NCBI GenBank assembly: GCA_011800805.1
Contig: MPNW01000064.1
Location: forward strand, 584,617 to 648,616
Direction of reading: 5' to 3'
DNA: 64,000 nt
DNA from: Hirudo medicinalis
Taxonomy: Eukaryota; Annelida; Clitellata; Hirudinida; Hirudinidae
Below are positions 48,231 to 59,439 of the stretch, piece by piece. Positions within the stretch are counted from its first letter, which is position 1; the number at the start of each line of letters is the position of its first letter. The translations under genes were made by a program, and so were the position numbers. The notes under the pieces were generated by a model. The model did no database searches and was not told the origin of the DNA. It saw only the letters and a program-made list of their open reading frames with translations.

Positions 48231-51200
48231 ATGATGAAGTCACTGAGAACTCAATCCAATCCACGTGGATTGATTTATTTGATCATTTTATTCTTCCTTC
48301 TTTTAGCCTTTGTTTCTCTTCTCGATGCCAAGAAGGAAGCAACGAAACAGCCTCAGAACATCAAACAAACCGTCAAAAAAACAACTCCAAAACCCGTCAT
48401 AGTATCCAAAAAACAGAAACCAACGCCATCTGGGAAGCCTTGTGCCAAGGTCACCAAAACACCTGAAAAAATAAAAAGTTCAACCGTTTCCTAAAACGCA
48501 GCCCAAACAACCAATTTTAGCTCAACAAAGACCAAAAACAGAAAGTAAAACGAAAGATGTCAAAACGCCAAAATATTTTAAAAAGAATGAATTTAAGCAA
48601 ATTAAACCAACAAAAGTTGTGCCACGAGTTGCTCCTGCAAAGTTGAGGAAAACAATGCCACCACTGAGCTCCGAAGACATCAGGAGACTGAAGTTGGCTA
48701 GACCAAAACTTCCGCTCAGTAAGATCAGGGACTCAGATGGAGATGGAATTCCTGATTATTTGGAGCAGTCGCTCAGAGGAGTGGACAGAAAAGTGGACAC
48801 GGATAAAGATGGAAAACCCGATTATTTGGATGATGATGACGACAACGATGGCATATTGGACATTTATGATCTCGATAAAAATGGTGATGGAATACTTGAT
48901 AAATTTCAAGATAAAGACGGAGTAAGTTGACAATTTAATCAGAATAGATTTATACATTAATGTGAAGCTCATGATTTCACCTTTGCAATGTAATTATACA
49001 AGCGTAATATTGTATTTTAATAATAATTCAATAATATTAATAAATAATAATATTTATTATATTTATATTTAATTTATTATATTTAATAATAATAATTATT
49101 ATTATTATATTTAATAATAATAATAATTTTTGCTATTATAATTTTATAATATAATATTTTAATTATATTATTAATTATTTATATATTGCCAATTAATATT
49201 ATTAATAATAAGTTTAATTACTTATTTAATAATTACAATTTTAAATTAATTATAATTAATAATTATAATAAATAATAATATATAAATTGTATATTATAAT
49301 ATCTAAATAATAATAATAATATAAAAATTATATATAAATAAATAATATAAATTTATATAATATATATACATTATATATTATTATATATAATTATTATAAT
49401 ATTAGTAATAATAATAATTATTATATTTATTATTTATTTGGTTATCCAAATGAATTCGGAATTAATGTAACCGTTCTCCAGGATGGAATTCCGGATTATC
49501 TGGATGAGGATGACGACGGTGATGGAGTGCCAGATCATAAACAGAAACATGGAGATACTGACGGTGACGGTACAACCGATGATCGGGACCTTGATGATGA
49601 TGATGATGGAATTTTAGGTTAATTATCCAACATTATCTTATTAAGCTCGTGTTTAGTCACATTTAAGCACAAAGAAACTTGTGAATGATCACAGCCTCTT
49701 ACAACTCAATTGTTTTGGTAAATGAATGACATATTTCTAATAATTTCTGCAATTAATTCATAAATATGGAAAAGTTGGAAAAATAATGACAATAAATGTT
49801 GTAATGTACTCAGGGCAGTCGACAGAAATTTCAGGCTCCTAAGCATGGCAGTCATGGGCTGATAGGGATGTTACGTCAATTTGGTAATGGAAAAGCAAGA
49901 ATAAGGTCACGATTGTAAAATGTTAATATTGAAAAACCCGAGCGACCCTGGGCACTTGCCCCCCCTCTCGGCGGTCCTGAATGTATTATTGGGTATTGTA
50001 GATAATTCTAAATATGCAGCAATAATTATTTCAAATAAATTAACATGAATTATATTGATATGAAATAAATAAGCACAATAAATAATATTTATTTGGTTAA
50101 TGCGATAAGTAATGTAATCATCGTAAGAACGACTGCAAGATCAAAGAAAATAACACGTGGTTATAGGAAGCTTTCAGTCCTTGAGTCTACTAAATGAAAT
50201 GAGCAAAGGTTCTTTCAAGTCACAAATTATGATAATTTATGATAACAGTTTGTTGTGGAAAGTTATTGTGATAACTTGTATAACTTATTACAACTCCTAT
50301 TGTATTCTATTTTTTCAGTCTACAAATAAGTACAAATGCTGAAGTAAAAAGAATATTTAAAATGTGATGGTTCGTTTGTTATTCTTGTTAATGTAACCAA
50401 GTGATGGTGTAATATTTTTTTTTTGTTCTAAGTTTCAAGCATTTAGTCATTCTATCAGAAGACCAAGTAAAGTGTTTTATTTTTACTAAAACCAATTTTT
50501 ATTTTTTGATTTCATTTTATTGTAAACTTCTTGAAGAAAACATTCTTCCTGAAAGATCAATTTCATTCTTTATTAATTAAATGTTTTTCTTGCTCAGAAA
50601 TGTTGAATCCCGTCTTGACAGCATCAAATCTTCCCAATCTTCCCCCAGTTTTCAATTCTTTTCAGAATTCTGCAATTTTAAAAATGTTCAGCAAATGTTT
50701 CTTCTGAAAGACTTCTGACTGGCATCTCATGTTTAACAGTTGTTGTAGTCGTCCTACTTTGCAGACCAAGTGGAAGAACATATGTTGAAAAATGAACGTA
50801 AGGAGTGTTTGTCTATTTGTCTATTTGTTTAGCTTCGAAACCATCACAGGAATCTTTACTCGGTCTGATTCAAAATTTGCTGTGGCATTGTTGGACTCAA
50901 GCATTCCTCTTGAAATTCTCTGCCAAATCACGTTGTCTTTCGGAATTATGGCTCCAATATTATTGATTGATTGAAAGATGAATGAATCAATTGCATGATT
51001 CTTTGGTCTTCAACGAAAGCCTCCCACGAGTTTTAAACTTTTAGCATTTAGTTTTAAGAAAATGTCGAGAACCGGGTATTTGTTTATTTTCAAACGTTGT
51101 TTTGAATGTTGTTTGCAGAATGAAAACCTACAATTCGAAAAAAATCCTTATGAATTCATGTAAAAGCGATTAACGCACTACCTCCCCTCCTAAGATTTCT

Positions 51201-54200
51201 GGTGCTCTTCAAACGTCACCTGAGGACTCATCTCTTTAGGACGCCAACATGAAGCCAGGACAACGAAGACGCAAGGCGCCTCTGACGCTATGCACATGGC
51301 GCATTAGAAATTAACTGTAACTATTATTAATCATTTTTTAATCCAAGATGTCTTTCCAGACACACATGACACCGACGATGACAACGACGGCATTCCAGAT
51401 CACCTGGAAAAAAGCCTCAGTGGAATCGACCTGACCAGAGACACGGATGGAGATGGCATTCCTGATTATCTGGATGATGACGACGACAACGATGGCGTTC
51501 CAGATTATAAAGACAGTGACAAGGATGGCAACGGAAAGATTGATAAACTTCAAGACTTAGACCAGGATGGTGTTCCGGATTATTTGGACAGTGACGCTGA
51601 TGGTAACAAAGTGCTGGATTTACTGGAAGATAGAGACACAGACCTTGATGGAGTACCAGACAAGGATGACGATGACGACGACAATGACGGAGTTCCTGAC
51701 AAAAACGATAAGGACAAAGATGGAGATGGTCTTCCTGATGACCTCGTTGATCCTGATTTTAGAGACACAGATGGGGATGGCATTCCCGACACTTTGGATG
51801 ATGATGACGATGGCGATGGAGTGCCCGACTATGATGATCCTGATGATGATAATGATGGAATACCCGATTGGCTGGACTTGGATGCCAGAGACACAGACGG
51901 TGATGGGGTTCCAGACTTTCTGGACTCTGACGATGACAACGATGGAATTCCTGATTTCCTGGATGAGGACAAGGACGGAGATGGAATACCTGACAATATC
52001 GACATTGACTTCAGAGACACCGACCTCGATGGGATTCCAGATTATTACGATGATGATGATGATGGCGATGGTATTTCCGATAAAGAAGACGATGATGATG
52101 ATGATGATGGAATTCCGGACCATTTAGATCTTGACACAAGGTATTATACTTTTTGCTGTAAATGATTATTAGTTTTAAATAAGATTTGACATTCGAGAAT
52201 ATACTTTCACGCCTCACATAATGAATTTAATGAAAATAGGGATACTGATGGCGATGGGATAATTGACGTCTACGATCCAGATGATGATAACGATGGAATA
52301 CCTGATGAGGTTGACTGGGACTCAGATGGGGACAACATTCCCGACAAATACGATCCAGATCAAGTTGATACCGATAGAGATGGAATTCCCGACTCCAACG
52401 ACGATGACGACGACAACGATGGCATTCCCGACTCAGTAGATCCAGACGACAACGACAACGGAATACCCGATATGCTGGAAGCGCGCTTGAGTCCGGTGGA
52501 TAAAATACACGATGCTGATAATGATGGAATCCCTGATTACCTGGACCCAGATGATGATAATGATGGTATTCCAGACTTTAAAGGTTAGAAAATGGGGCAA
52601 ATCGGACTTTTATTGTCTTTAGTTCATCGGCTAACTTGGATCGCTTTTTCTTGTTTTTATTGATAATTCCAAGTTGCTTTGGAAAGCTGTATGAAGGAGG
52701 GGTGTTAGGATTATTCTAATACAATGTGTTATTGGAGGAAAACAAACATATAATAATAATAATAATAAGCATAAATAATAATAATAATAACACTAATAAC
52801 ATAATAGCATCAGAATCGCTTGTCGCTCGTGTAAACGAGTTTGTGTGCTCGAATTCCTTAAAAGTTTGCGTTTAAAGACTGATACAATTAATTTCAGTCA
52901 TAAAATATTGATGTTAAGACTTTAGATTAAGATTTAGGAAATATTGTTCGTTATTTTCGAAATCAAAAATTATGCCGATACCGAGAAGTACGAAAGAGGC
53001 CAGATGTGAATCTAAGACTGCGGCCGAACTTCTCGGTTTTCAAATGTGCGAAAGTTGTTTAAAGTTAAACGAGGATTGTCTGAAGAAATTTAACGACAAA
53101 AACGCAAAGGAACAATTGAAAGGCCTGACTGAGGATGTTGCAGAGCTTAAACTGAATATCAGGACAACTGATAAGTTGGTTGATGCCATTAAAGACCAAG
53201 GAAAGCAAATTGAAGAACTTCAGCAAAACTTGAAGGATATGAATAAAGTTTCTAAAATAAAGTTGGATGAGAACAAGCAAGAAATCGAACAACGGTCCAG
53301 CTTATTTGAAAATAAAGATGAAACCTTGATTACAGATATTGAGAAAGTCCAAGGATCAGTGACAGACATACAAAATAGAAATCAATAATGAGACAAAGAC
53401 AGTACAAAATCATAGCCTACAACTTGACAGAAGACAACATCGTTGTTGGAAAATCAAAAGAAAAAGAACTTGTGTCAAAGCTTCTGAAAGAAGTAACAGG
53501 CAGAAAAATAGAAAAAGAAATCCTGGAAATATTCAGAATTGGCAAAAAAGTTGAAGATTCTTCAAAACCAAGGCACTTGTTGATAAAATTTGAAAGCTTA
53601 GAGACCAAAAACATGGTTCTGGATAACAGCAGAAGCTTGTAAGATAGTGATAGTTTCAGCAAAGTCATGCTAAGCCTTGATTTGTCAAAGGAAAACAGGG
53701 AGGACTGCTAGAAATTGCTTAAAGACAAATTAAAAGAAGTGAGCATGGAGAAGGGAACAGAAGGGAGGAAGCAAGAAGTGGGTCGTAAGGATCAGGGACA
53801 ACCTTCCATGCCATTGCTTGGAAGAGCAATGAAGAGCAGTCGAATAAAATTAACAGAACTAAATTTTTTTTGTTCTTTGAGTTACTTTCGATTTTGATTT
53901 ATGATGAATCGTGCATGCATAGTTTCAGTTATTTAGTTAAGTCAAATTTTCTTAATCCCTCGGAGATCCCGAGCCATATTTGAGTCTCTAAAAATTTTTC
54001 GTTGTGGTTCATTTATTTGGACAGATGGATTTTGAATGTTTGGTCGGGAAAATAAAAATAAAAATGAAAATAATAATAATAATAACAATAGTTATGTTAT
54101 GTGGCGCCGTATGCATAGCGTCAGATCATGCCTTTGGCTTCTGAAGAGAACATTGGAGGGGTTGGTGAGTATAAAGCTGACGCAACGAGAGTGGTGCAGA

Positions 54201-56105
54201 ATGTGCAGCTTGGTACATTTTTAGACATTTCTATAAGAAACCAGGTTCTAATAAGGAGAATAACAACGTTGTTAGACGACGTAATAGCGAATTCTATTAG
54301 ATAGCTGACATTTGACCCTTTTCTTTGGGAAATTGGAGATGGGATGCCAAATGGATGTTGTTGCTGGAAAGGTTTTGAGCAGTGGAAAAACTTGTGGTTT
54401 CCAACTTCAGAGTGAAAATTATGAAACTATTAAATGACTGAGATAGGATACAGCATTCAATACTAATTGAGGGAATATATTTCGTGCAATGAGGGGAGAT
54501 GCACAAAGAAATTACTGAAAGTTTGGAGAAAAAATGAGAGAATTAGTGCTGAAGATGGATTGATGGATGATGTTGACGTCAAGTACAAAAATGATTTATT
54601 TCAATGTCAGTTACACGCCTAAGCTGCGATGGAGTTTGTAAAAACGTTGAATAAATCTCAACTCAAATGATCAATAATTGTAAATATTTAAATTTAATAA
54701 TTTTTTAATTCGTTCAATAAATATGGTCACAAGACCACGCTTAAGTCAATGAATTTCTATTTAACAAAACATCAACATAATGTTATCTCTAAATTAATAT
54801 CATCTGTAACGTTAATAATAGTTTATATAATGTGTCGGGTTCGCATCCCAGCATGCACCGCCAGGAAGCGCCCTCGGGTAGGGGCGCCACATAAATGGTA
54901 GAACAATTAAAAAGGCTTCACATCCTGTTCGGATACACAAGGCACTCAAAAGTTCGGATGAATAGAAAAATCATTTCATCTCTAAATTAATGACATCAAC
55001 CTGTAAATGATAAATATTCATCAGATCCTGATGACAATAACGATGGAATACCAGACAAACTTCAGGACTCAGATGGAGATGGAATGCCAGATTGGTTGGA
55101 TGGAGACGATGACAATGACTCCCTACCTGATCTCATCGATCCTGACACGAAAGATTCAGATAGTGACGGCATTCCAGACAATATTGATCCCGACGATGAC
55201 AACGATGGCATTCCAGATGTCGATGACGATGACGACGATAATGACGGTATTCCAGATAAATTGGACACTGACCACAAAGACAACGACAACGACGGCCTGC
55301 CAGATTACTTGGATCCAGATGATGATAATGATGGCATACCGGATGTTCTTGATGATGATGCCGACGGCGATGGTATCCTCGATATTTACGATCCAGACAG
55401 AAGAGACACGGACAAGGATGGCACACCCGACCACAGGGATTGGGATGACGACGGGGATGGTGTGCCCGATACCAGGGACCCCGATATCGATGGGGATGGG
55501 ATTCCAAACATTTTCGATCCCGATACCAGGGACACCGATCGCGATGGAATTCCTGATTGGCTCGATCCAGATGACGACAACGACGGAATCCCAGACTCGA
55601 AAGACAAGGATTCAGATGGAGATGGAATCCCAGATTCAGTTGATCCTGACTTCCGTGACTCGGACAATGACGGCGTTCCTGATTGGCTGGATGCCGATGA
55701 CGACAACGATGGAATTCCTGATCGATATGATGACGACGACGATGGTGATGGCATTCCAGATCTCGAAGACCCTGATCACGTGGACACTGATGGGGATGGG
55801 ATTCCGGATTCTTGGGATAGCGATAAGGATGGGGACGGAATATCAGATATTGACACTGATGGAGATGGGATTCCGGATGATGAAGACGATGACGCAGATG
55901 GCGATGGAATTCCAGACGATTTAGAAGCAGACGAGGATGGAGATGGCATACCGGATTATTTGGATGACGACGACGACAACGATGGCATTCCAGATAGTCT
56001 TGACGATGACAAACTACACTTCAAAGTAAGTATTATTCACTGCCAAACATACATTTTAATTAACAATAATCATGATTTTATTTTCAGCGAAAAACAGAAT
56101 TGTAA
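48231..56105 (+). CDS. Secreted protein of DGDGIPD (thrombospondin type 3-like) calcium-binding repeats
   Basis: Six exons: 48231-48921, 49482-49617, 51348-52140, 52240-52583, 55025-56025 and 56088-56105, with phases 0, 1, 2, 1, 0 all matching, for about 994 residues. The N-terminus has a signal peptide ([20 protein letters not shown]), then a basic Lys/Pro/Thr-rich segment of about 130 residues. From [20 protein letters not shown] on, the protein is almost wholly DxDxDGIPDxxD units, roughly 55-60 of them, with spacings mainly of 13 and 16 residues. They resemble the Ca2+ loops of thrombospondin/COMP type 3 repeats but have no cysteines. The tail is [14 protein letters not shown] one-base frameshift in an A-run near 48470-48480 breaks exon 1, probably a sequence error, since the frames on both sides continue the same Lys/Pro-rich composition. 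Introns hold LINE and SINE copies. Function unknown; an extracellular calcium-binding or biomineral role is inference. Confidence 0.85.
48930..49470. other. Extremely AT-rich intron 1 of the DGDGIPD gene
   Basis: From about 49010 to 49440 the intron is almost only A and T, with AAT/ATT runs and many small inverted repeats. No element termini seen. Confidence 0.7.
49618..51184. other. Intron 2 of the DGDGIPD gene, left part
   Basis: No coding exon was found. A GC-richer spot at 49850-49980 may be an old repeat. A 60-codon frame at 50792 is without support. Confidence 0.4.
51185..51335 (+). repeat. LINE 3'-end repeat (copy 2) next to a splice acceptor
   Basis: It contains CTGAGGACTCATCTCTTTAG, then GGACGCCAACATGAAGCCAG, GGCGCCTCTGACGCTATGCA and GGCGCATTAGAAATTAACTG, followed by TATTATTAATC. 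It matches the minus-strand copies at 31985 and 54090 and ends within about 15 bp of exon 3 of the DGDGIPD gene. Confidence 0.75.
52972..54010 (+). mobile_element. LINE ORF1 with 3' tail (copy 2), in an intron
   Basis: The ATG at 52972 opens a 138-codon frame with a CxxCxK start region ([16 protein letters not shown]) and a long coiled coil ([20 protein letters not shown]). This is followed, after a one-base shift at 53386, by [15 protein letters not shown] and an RRM-like fold, as in ORF1 proteins of CR1/Jockey LINEs. Stops at 53640 and 53709 end it. No RT follows. It sits in intron 4 of the DGDGIPD gene, in the same sense. Confidence 0.8.
54055..54180 (-). repeat. LINE 3'-end repeat (copy 3) with (ATT)n tail
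   Basis: Minus strand: TCTGACGCTATGCATACGGC then GCCACATAACATAAC and (ATT)n. It is shorter and more diverged than copies 1 and 2. Confidence 0.65.
54835..54965 (+). repeat. tRNA-derived SINE-like repeat, family A, copy 2
   Basis: GTGTCGGGTTCGCATCCCAG carries a good B box. Then follow CTCGGGTAGGGGCGCCACAT, AATTAAAAAGGCTTCACATC and ACAAGGCACTCAAAAG. It lies in intron 4 of the DGDGIPD gene, 60 bp before exon 5. Confidence 0.7.
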
Positions 56106-56670
56106 ATTTCGATTGTTCACACCCTTTTTCAAGCTTTTTTTGTTAGAATCCTGTGTAATTGTAATGTTGTTACATTACTACAACAAATAATCCTCAAATA
56201 AATAACATAATTAATTACATTCACAAGCATTGATCAATTTCACTTGAAATTTTTTTTTATATTTTGTAATCAATAAATTATCATAAAAGTTTAATGTTTC
56301 AATGTTTGGAATAGCATTCAGTTAAACCGTAATTCTCAGAAAAACATTGTGGTGAAGATTATTGAACTTAAAAATAGGCGTAAGAGGTGTAAGGGCAATT
56401 TGTAATGTTGATTATGTTTTATTTAATTATACATGATGTATTATCATTGACGTTTTAGATTTTTAAGTGAAGCATTTTAAATTTTCGAATATATATTTCT
56501 TCTATCTTAGTTGAAATTACCAAACGTAATTGCTAAGACGCACCAACATAACTTTCAAATGAAATACATTTCAATAATAATAATAATACGTTATCCTGGC
56601 ACATCCCACAAAATATCTCTAGGGTCATGGCAGGCTTAATATTTTTCAAGTTGATAAAGAACAACAACAA
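56106..56670. other. 3' UTR and flank of the DGDGIPD gene
   Basis: AATAAA hexamers at about 56197-56204 are possible polyadenylation signals about 95 bp after the stop. No other feature is seen. Confidence 0.45.
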
Positions 56671-56735
56671 CAGCTGCAGCAGCCAACAACCAATTGAACG
56701 CATAAGGCACTCAAATGATTGGCTTTACACAACGA
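56610..56735 (+). repeat. SINE-like family A fragment
   Basis: CGCATAAGGCACTCAAATGA and TTGGCT match the 3' block of the copies at 46437 and 54835; the 5' part is poorly preserved. Confidence 0.45.
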
Positions 56736-56929
56736 ATTGTTTGTAGGGACCCCACTTCCATAGATCTTTTTGTTTTGGTTTATGAGTCTTTTTATGAGAA
56801 TATGCTGCGCGATTCCGTTAACACTGAGATGTTTGAAGAGGGATCAGGAGTCACCAACTTAAAAATGCTTCTTTTGAGCAAATGTTCAAAGTAGATAAGT
56901 AAAGAAAATAAAATGCTTTATAAAGCTGC

Positions 56930-57500
56930 AAAAATGTCGATAAATTGCTGACATTCGATTGCGCTTTGAAGAAGATGCATTTCGGATATGTTGGATATAA
57001 GGAAGGAATGATGTTCCTTGCAGTGGCAGACGTGGAGATAACTCTTTACCGAGAAATGTCAGTATGAGGACGGCACTCACACATCGAAATCATGTAAGAT
57101 CATTTTTTAAAGGAATTTTGGAGATGGCTCAATGATGGTCTTAAACGCCGTTTCTCCCGCTGCTCATCCGAATTTGTTTTCTTTTAGGGGAAGCAGAATT
57201 TATCAAAATACACGGACGACACAGACCAAGTATCTATTTCCATTATTACAAATTGTACAAAATATTACAAATTTTAAGATGGTCCAGCCAGGTCAGGTCC
57301 AGCGTGATAATGTACCCTTACATATATCTCAAAAAAAGGAATTTGAAAGTTCTGAAGCGGCCAGCTAGCTCCACAGACTTGAATCCCCATAGAAAACCTG
57401 TAGGGAATGCTTGCTAGAAAAATATGCTTTAATTGAAGGCGGCAATATAGTTCATGAGCTAGTTATTAAGAAAGGGGATAAAATACAACATTGTCTTTAA
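56930..57500 (+). pseudogene. Degenerate Tc1/mariner transposase
   Basis: Plus-strand frames give MMVLNAVSPAAHPNLFSFRG, then MVQPGQVQRDNVPLHISQKK. These correspond to the MVWGxxS and QxDNxPxHxS (second catalytic Asp) regions of Tc1-like transposases. A decayed DLNPxEN(L)W region follows after a stop near 57368. Only the C-terminal half is seen, with several stops. No inverted repeats were found. Confidence 0.7.
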
Positions 57501-57754
57501 TTTAAGTTATAATTTGATAATTCGATTTTAATAATTATGAAAATTTATATTCACCAGTGTCTTTTGTTGATCTACGTAAGTTTTGCTTATTTCTAGTTTT
57601 TTGTGAAATTAAGACGAATTATTTATCTGAGTTCAATAAATTTCATAAATCTATGAATCTAACATACTCCGGCACATTGTGTGAAAAATTGGCCTGCGTG
57701 ATTCATGTACAGTTATCATCATAAAACCTAACTGGGCCGTATTCATGAAGCGAG

Positions 57755-57815
57755 CCATTTCATAACCCTTGGCGGGCCAGATCCGGCCCCATGGGCTGCC
57801 AGTTGAATACCCTTG
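57755..57815. mobile_element. hAT element terminus
   Basis: The minus strand reads AAGGGTATTCAACTGGCAGC then CCATGGGGCCGGATCTGGCC, the CAGGGGTxxTCAA...GGCCGG type of hAT end. A partner end could not be placed. The transposase at 63180-63822 may or may not belong to it. Confidence 0.5.
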
Positions 57816-58219
57816 ATCTAGGTAACAGCCTAAGAGAGCTAGTGGCGACAACTTCCATTCTTCCAACCTTTGTTGCATACAATAGTGGCAAACTGGTGTC
57901 GCATGAATAAACAGTTGATAAAGTGTCTCATCGCTAATTCGTATAAAACTGCGAGTTATAACAGGTTCCAAGTTCCAGAGTTCTATTTCTGTGATACTTA
58001 TACAAAACTAATTACAAAAATGATGCAATTTTCATATTAGTTAGTGATACTCTTGCGAGCGGCTAGGATTTGAACTCTTCACGGAACCGCACCAAAACGG
58101 AAGCATTAACACTCGAACGCTGCCAACACTTTCATAAACACGAAATATCGTATTATCGACGTTATATTAAGACGACGACGTAATTATTCAAGATGGTAGA
58201 CATTGATTATTAGCAGGAC

Positions 58220-58429
58220 TGTCAGGTTCTAAAACTCTCCTATCGTTTTAGACGGTTTGGGCCATGCCGGGTATAAAGGTCCTAAAATAGCTAAAGAAGC
58301 CTATAAGTCGTTTAACTTCCTTTTTATATATACTGGAGGATTAATTTCCCTACTCGAGGAACACTTGAGAGGATCCGGGATAATCTTCCCCAACTATACA
58401 TGAACCGCGAAATCATTAATGAAGGGTTC
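58220..58429 (-). pseudogene. RT palm/connection remnant fused to an LTR tip
   Basis: Minus strand: FINDFAVHV (the catalytic FxDD-like region, second position altered), a frame-broken stretch, then KKEVKRLIGFFSYFRTFIPG and MAQT. At 58245 this stops abruptly and the last 26 bp of the LTR (ending CTGACA) follow, so the RNase H domain and most of the 3' LTR are deleted. Confidence 0.75.
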
Positions 58430-59435
58430 GGTGAATGCCCATAAACTCCGAGAAAATCTGATGGTGTCTAAAGAATATGCTGAATTAATGGGGAATCAAG
58501 AACAAGAACGATATGCCAGACATTATAACTTAAGGAGTACTGACCGGTCGTATAAGTTAGGAGATTCAGTTCTCATATTAGACCATGAAAAAACGAGATC
58601 AAAGATTTTTTATCGGTGGCAAGGACTAGGTATAGTTGTTAAGGTCAATTCTCCTTAATCTTATGGAGTGGAGATTGAGGGGAAAATATATAAAATGCAT
58701 GCCAACCGAATGAAGAAGTATCATGAGCGTATCGAGCAGGCCATAGTTAATAACTGCGCCGTTATTTACGATCACGATGAGGACTTCGGCAATATAGAAT
58801 TGATGGAGACCTCTCGAACGGTTCCTAGTCAGTTGGTATAATAGATGCCGATAAGATAAATCATCTGGTTCCAAAGGAGCAGGAAAAATTGTGCGCGTTA
58901 CTTGAGAGGTTCCGTGAGGTGTTTTCGGAAGGTTTGGGGGAGTGCAAGATGATAAATCACGAGATTAAAGTAGTACCGGAGTTTACACCCATGAGGCTGA
59001 GGTCCTAAAGTACGCCTGAGATATTAAAATAAGTATCACGTCAGATACGCGATATGCTAGCTCAGGGTACTATTGTACCATCCCAGAGCCCCATGGTTAG
59101 TCCCCTTGTCTGTGTACTAAAGGGACCCCAGGGACAGAAGGGGATTCGTTTAGCCGTAGATTATCGACACGTTAATCGCTATACGGGAGGAGATCAGTTT
59201 CCTATGCCGGATATTCCGGATGTTTTACAGAGGGTGAGTGGGTCCCGATACATCAGCTGCTTCGATGCCCGTAGCGGGTACTGGCAGATCCCGGTTAAAC
59301 CCGAATCCCGATAGTTGACCGCTTTCTCATGTGACGAGGGGCTATTCGAATTTAAAAGAATGCCTTTCGGTTTGAAGTCGGCTGAAAGTACTCTCATGCG
59401 AGTGGTGTCAAGGATCATACAACCTATTCGGGCAT
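58430..59435 (+). pseudogene. Inverted block: integrase C-terminus and reverse transcriptase
   Basis: Plus strand: a GPY/F-like integrase C-terminus (YKLGDSVLILDHEK, FYRWQGLGIVVKV, YKMHANRMKKYHE), an acidic linker (YDHDEDFGNI), then RT: MLAQGTIVPSQSPMVSPLVC, RLAVDYRHVN, CFDARSGYWQIP (motif A) and FKRMPFGLKSA. Stops occur at 58656, 59006, 59032 and 59312. The block is reversed relative to gag and to the integrase core. Confidence 0.85.
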
Positions 59436-59439
59436 TCAC

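Noticed and set aside
51338..52217. Long minus-strand and shifted plus-strand frames over the DGDGIPD exon (poly-Ile/Val/Ser or poly-Met types)
   Set aside because: They arise because GAT/GAC repeats stay open in all frames; only the Asp frame has matching splice phases and motif logic.
55062..55924. Other-frame ORFs over exon 5 of the same gene, including an Arg/His-rich one
   Set aside because: Shadows of the repeat; no start, splice or composition support.
57651..57971. 106-codon minus-strand frame
   Set aside because: It overlaps a hAT terminal repeat; no transposase or other domain is visible, so it is treated as repeat DNA.
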